The position numbers and the translations under genes are program-made. Below are positions 63,101-64,000 of a stretch of 64,000 nucleotides of DNA, in pieces (position 1 is the first letter of the stretch; every line of letters begins with the position of its first letter). The DNA is from Melanocharis versteri. Lineage: Eukaryota > Chordata > Aves > Passeriformes > Melanocharitidae. The stretch lies in NCBI GenBank assembly GCA_013397845.1, contig VZTG01007204.1, positions 62,001 through 126,000 on the forward strand. The letters run 5' to 3'. The notes under the pieces were generated by a model. The model was not told where the DNA came from. It did not search any database and worked only from the letters and a program-made list of their open reading frames with translations.

Positions 63101-64000
63101 CTTCTGGCTTTGTAATGTAGTATCTAATCTATATCTATACCTATACCTATACAAATATAATTATTTTACTTGAAGAAAAGTAAATAACAGAATGGGATGA
63201 GATTTCCAATACAGATCAATTTATACACAGTCCCATTCCACTTGTGTTCTTTTTGTCTCCTGATCTGGAAACTTCATAAATGGCATGGTAGAGATTAGAA
63301 ACCAAGGCTGAGAAACCTGAACCTACTGTTATTAATACAGGAAAAGTTTTCACTGAAGTGGTATAGGAAGACAGGAAGTAAATCACTGTTCATAAAATAT
63401 ATCTTGCTGTAGAGCAGGCTGTATCTACTGAAGTATTTTGTTTAAAACTGGTAGAGCAGACTTGAAATTAATCCTTGTATTTTCACCATTTTCCTCATGT
63501 TTGACCTGTGCAGAAAAGATTTCTTCTGGAGAAAAAACAAAACTCAAAATTCCTCTACAAGTGGAGATACAAAGGACCAAACCAACAACTGGCCCTTTGT
63601 ACAGCTTCAAGACCCATACGTTCAGTGCAAACCAGAGTAGATACAGTCCAAAGTAAAAACCCTGAATTGCAAGTAGAGGGAGTGAAAGGGACTTGGAACC
63701 AACTGCTTCCATCTGGTCATCTTCTCATACTGCAGCAAATTACTTGCTAACATTGATGTAGACATGCTTCAGGAAGAAGTAATTTGTGACTATTGTACAT
63801 GCAATGAAAATAAATCCTCATTGCTTATGATTCAGAGCAATATAATTTAGGTAGAGGCTTCTCTTAGAGCACTGAGTATCCAAGTTGCAGGACTGTGTGG
63901 CTTATGTAATAAATAGTTCTCTGCCATCAGCACCTGCAGTTAAAATTAGCTTGGTGAGTCTGATTTTAGCCAGCAGCAGCTGTAATGTTCTCTTTAGTAA
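60119..64000. other. Unique AT-rich intron sequence
   Basis: A few further T-rich runs occur (near 60210-60222 and 60891-60906). No exon, RNA gene or transposon was recognised up to the right edge. Confidence 0.5.
63129..63152. repeat. (CTATAC)4 hexanucleotide repeat
   Basis: Four head-to-tail 6-bp units, the first ctatat and the other three ctatac. Confidence 0.95.

Larger units (their letters stand above)
51851..64000 (+). other. POU6F2: POU6F2 downstream intron (partial)
   Basis: Begins at the gtaagt donor and runs past the right edge. No sequence encoding the expected glutamine-rich continuation was found. Apart from the CR1 at 52156-53040, the assembly gap at 60060-60099 and small repeats, it holds AT-rich unique sequence with only short, unrelated open frames. 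Confidence 0.8.

Noticed and set aside
1..64000. Bacterial-type features, CRISPR arrays, tRNA or rRNA genes
   Set aside because: The sequence is clearly vertebrate intron. No spaced identical repeats, no cloverleaf-type tRNA and no rRNA segment were seen.

Overview
This is a 64 kb stretch of a bird genome. It is AT-rich, carries antisense CR1 LINE 3' ends and solo endogenous-retrovirus LTRs, and has very little coding sequence. The LTR at 9999-10555 resembles, from memory, a family common in songbird genomes, so a passerine or other neoavian bird is my best guess; the exact species cannot be read from the window.

The only protein-coding gene I can support is POU6F2 (POU-homeodomain transcription factor, also called RPF-1) on the + strand. 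Two consecutive internal exons are present, at 50586-50675 (30 codons) and 51622-51850 (76 codons plus one base). Both have good splice sites and compatible phases. They encode part of the N-terminal region upstream of the glutamine-rich stretch. The POU-specific domain and homeodomain exons lie beyond the right end. I found no earlier POU6F2 exon in the window, so positions 1 to about 50583 read as one very long intron (at least 50 kb), followed by a 946-base intron and then at least 12 kb of the next intron.

The introns hold: a 5'-truncated CR1 split by a sense-oriented 1200-bp solo LTR (413-2300); three antisense solo LTRs (9999-10555, 13261-13621, 26785-27300), each with an apparent target-site duplication; a second CR1 (52156-53040) that keeps a 233-codon open C-terminal reverse-transcriptase frame only 300 bp after the second exon; two decayed MIR-like SINE remnants; and short tandem repeats. 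There is one assembly gap inside a poly-T run (60060-60099). Several stretches look like conserved regulatory DNA, most clearly 14430-15150, which is dense in palindromic homeodomain-type sites. That assignment rests on sequence composition alone.

I see no novel gene cluster or undescribed system. The most interesting items are the promoter architecture kept in the solo LTRs (including a 16-bp double AP-1 palindrome), the nested CR1/LTR insertion, the homeodomain-site cluster, and a GC-richer block near 6.1-6.7 kb with YY1/ETS promoter-type motifs.
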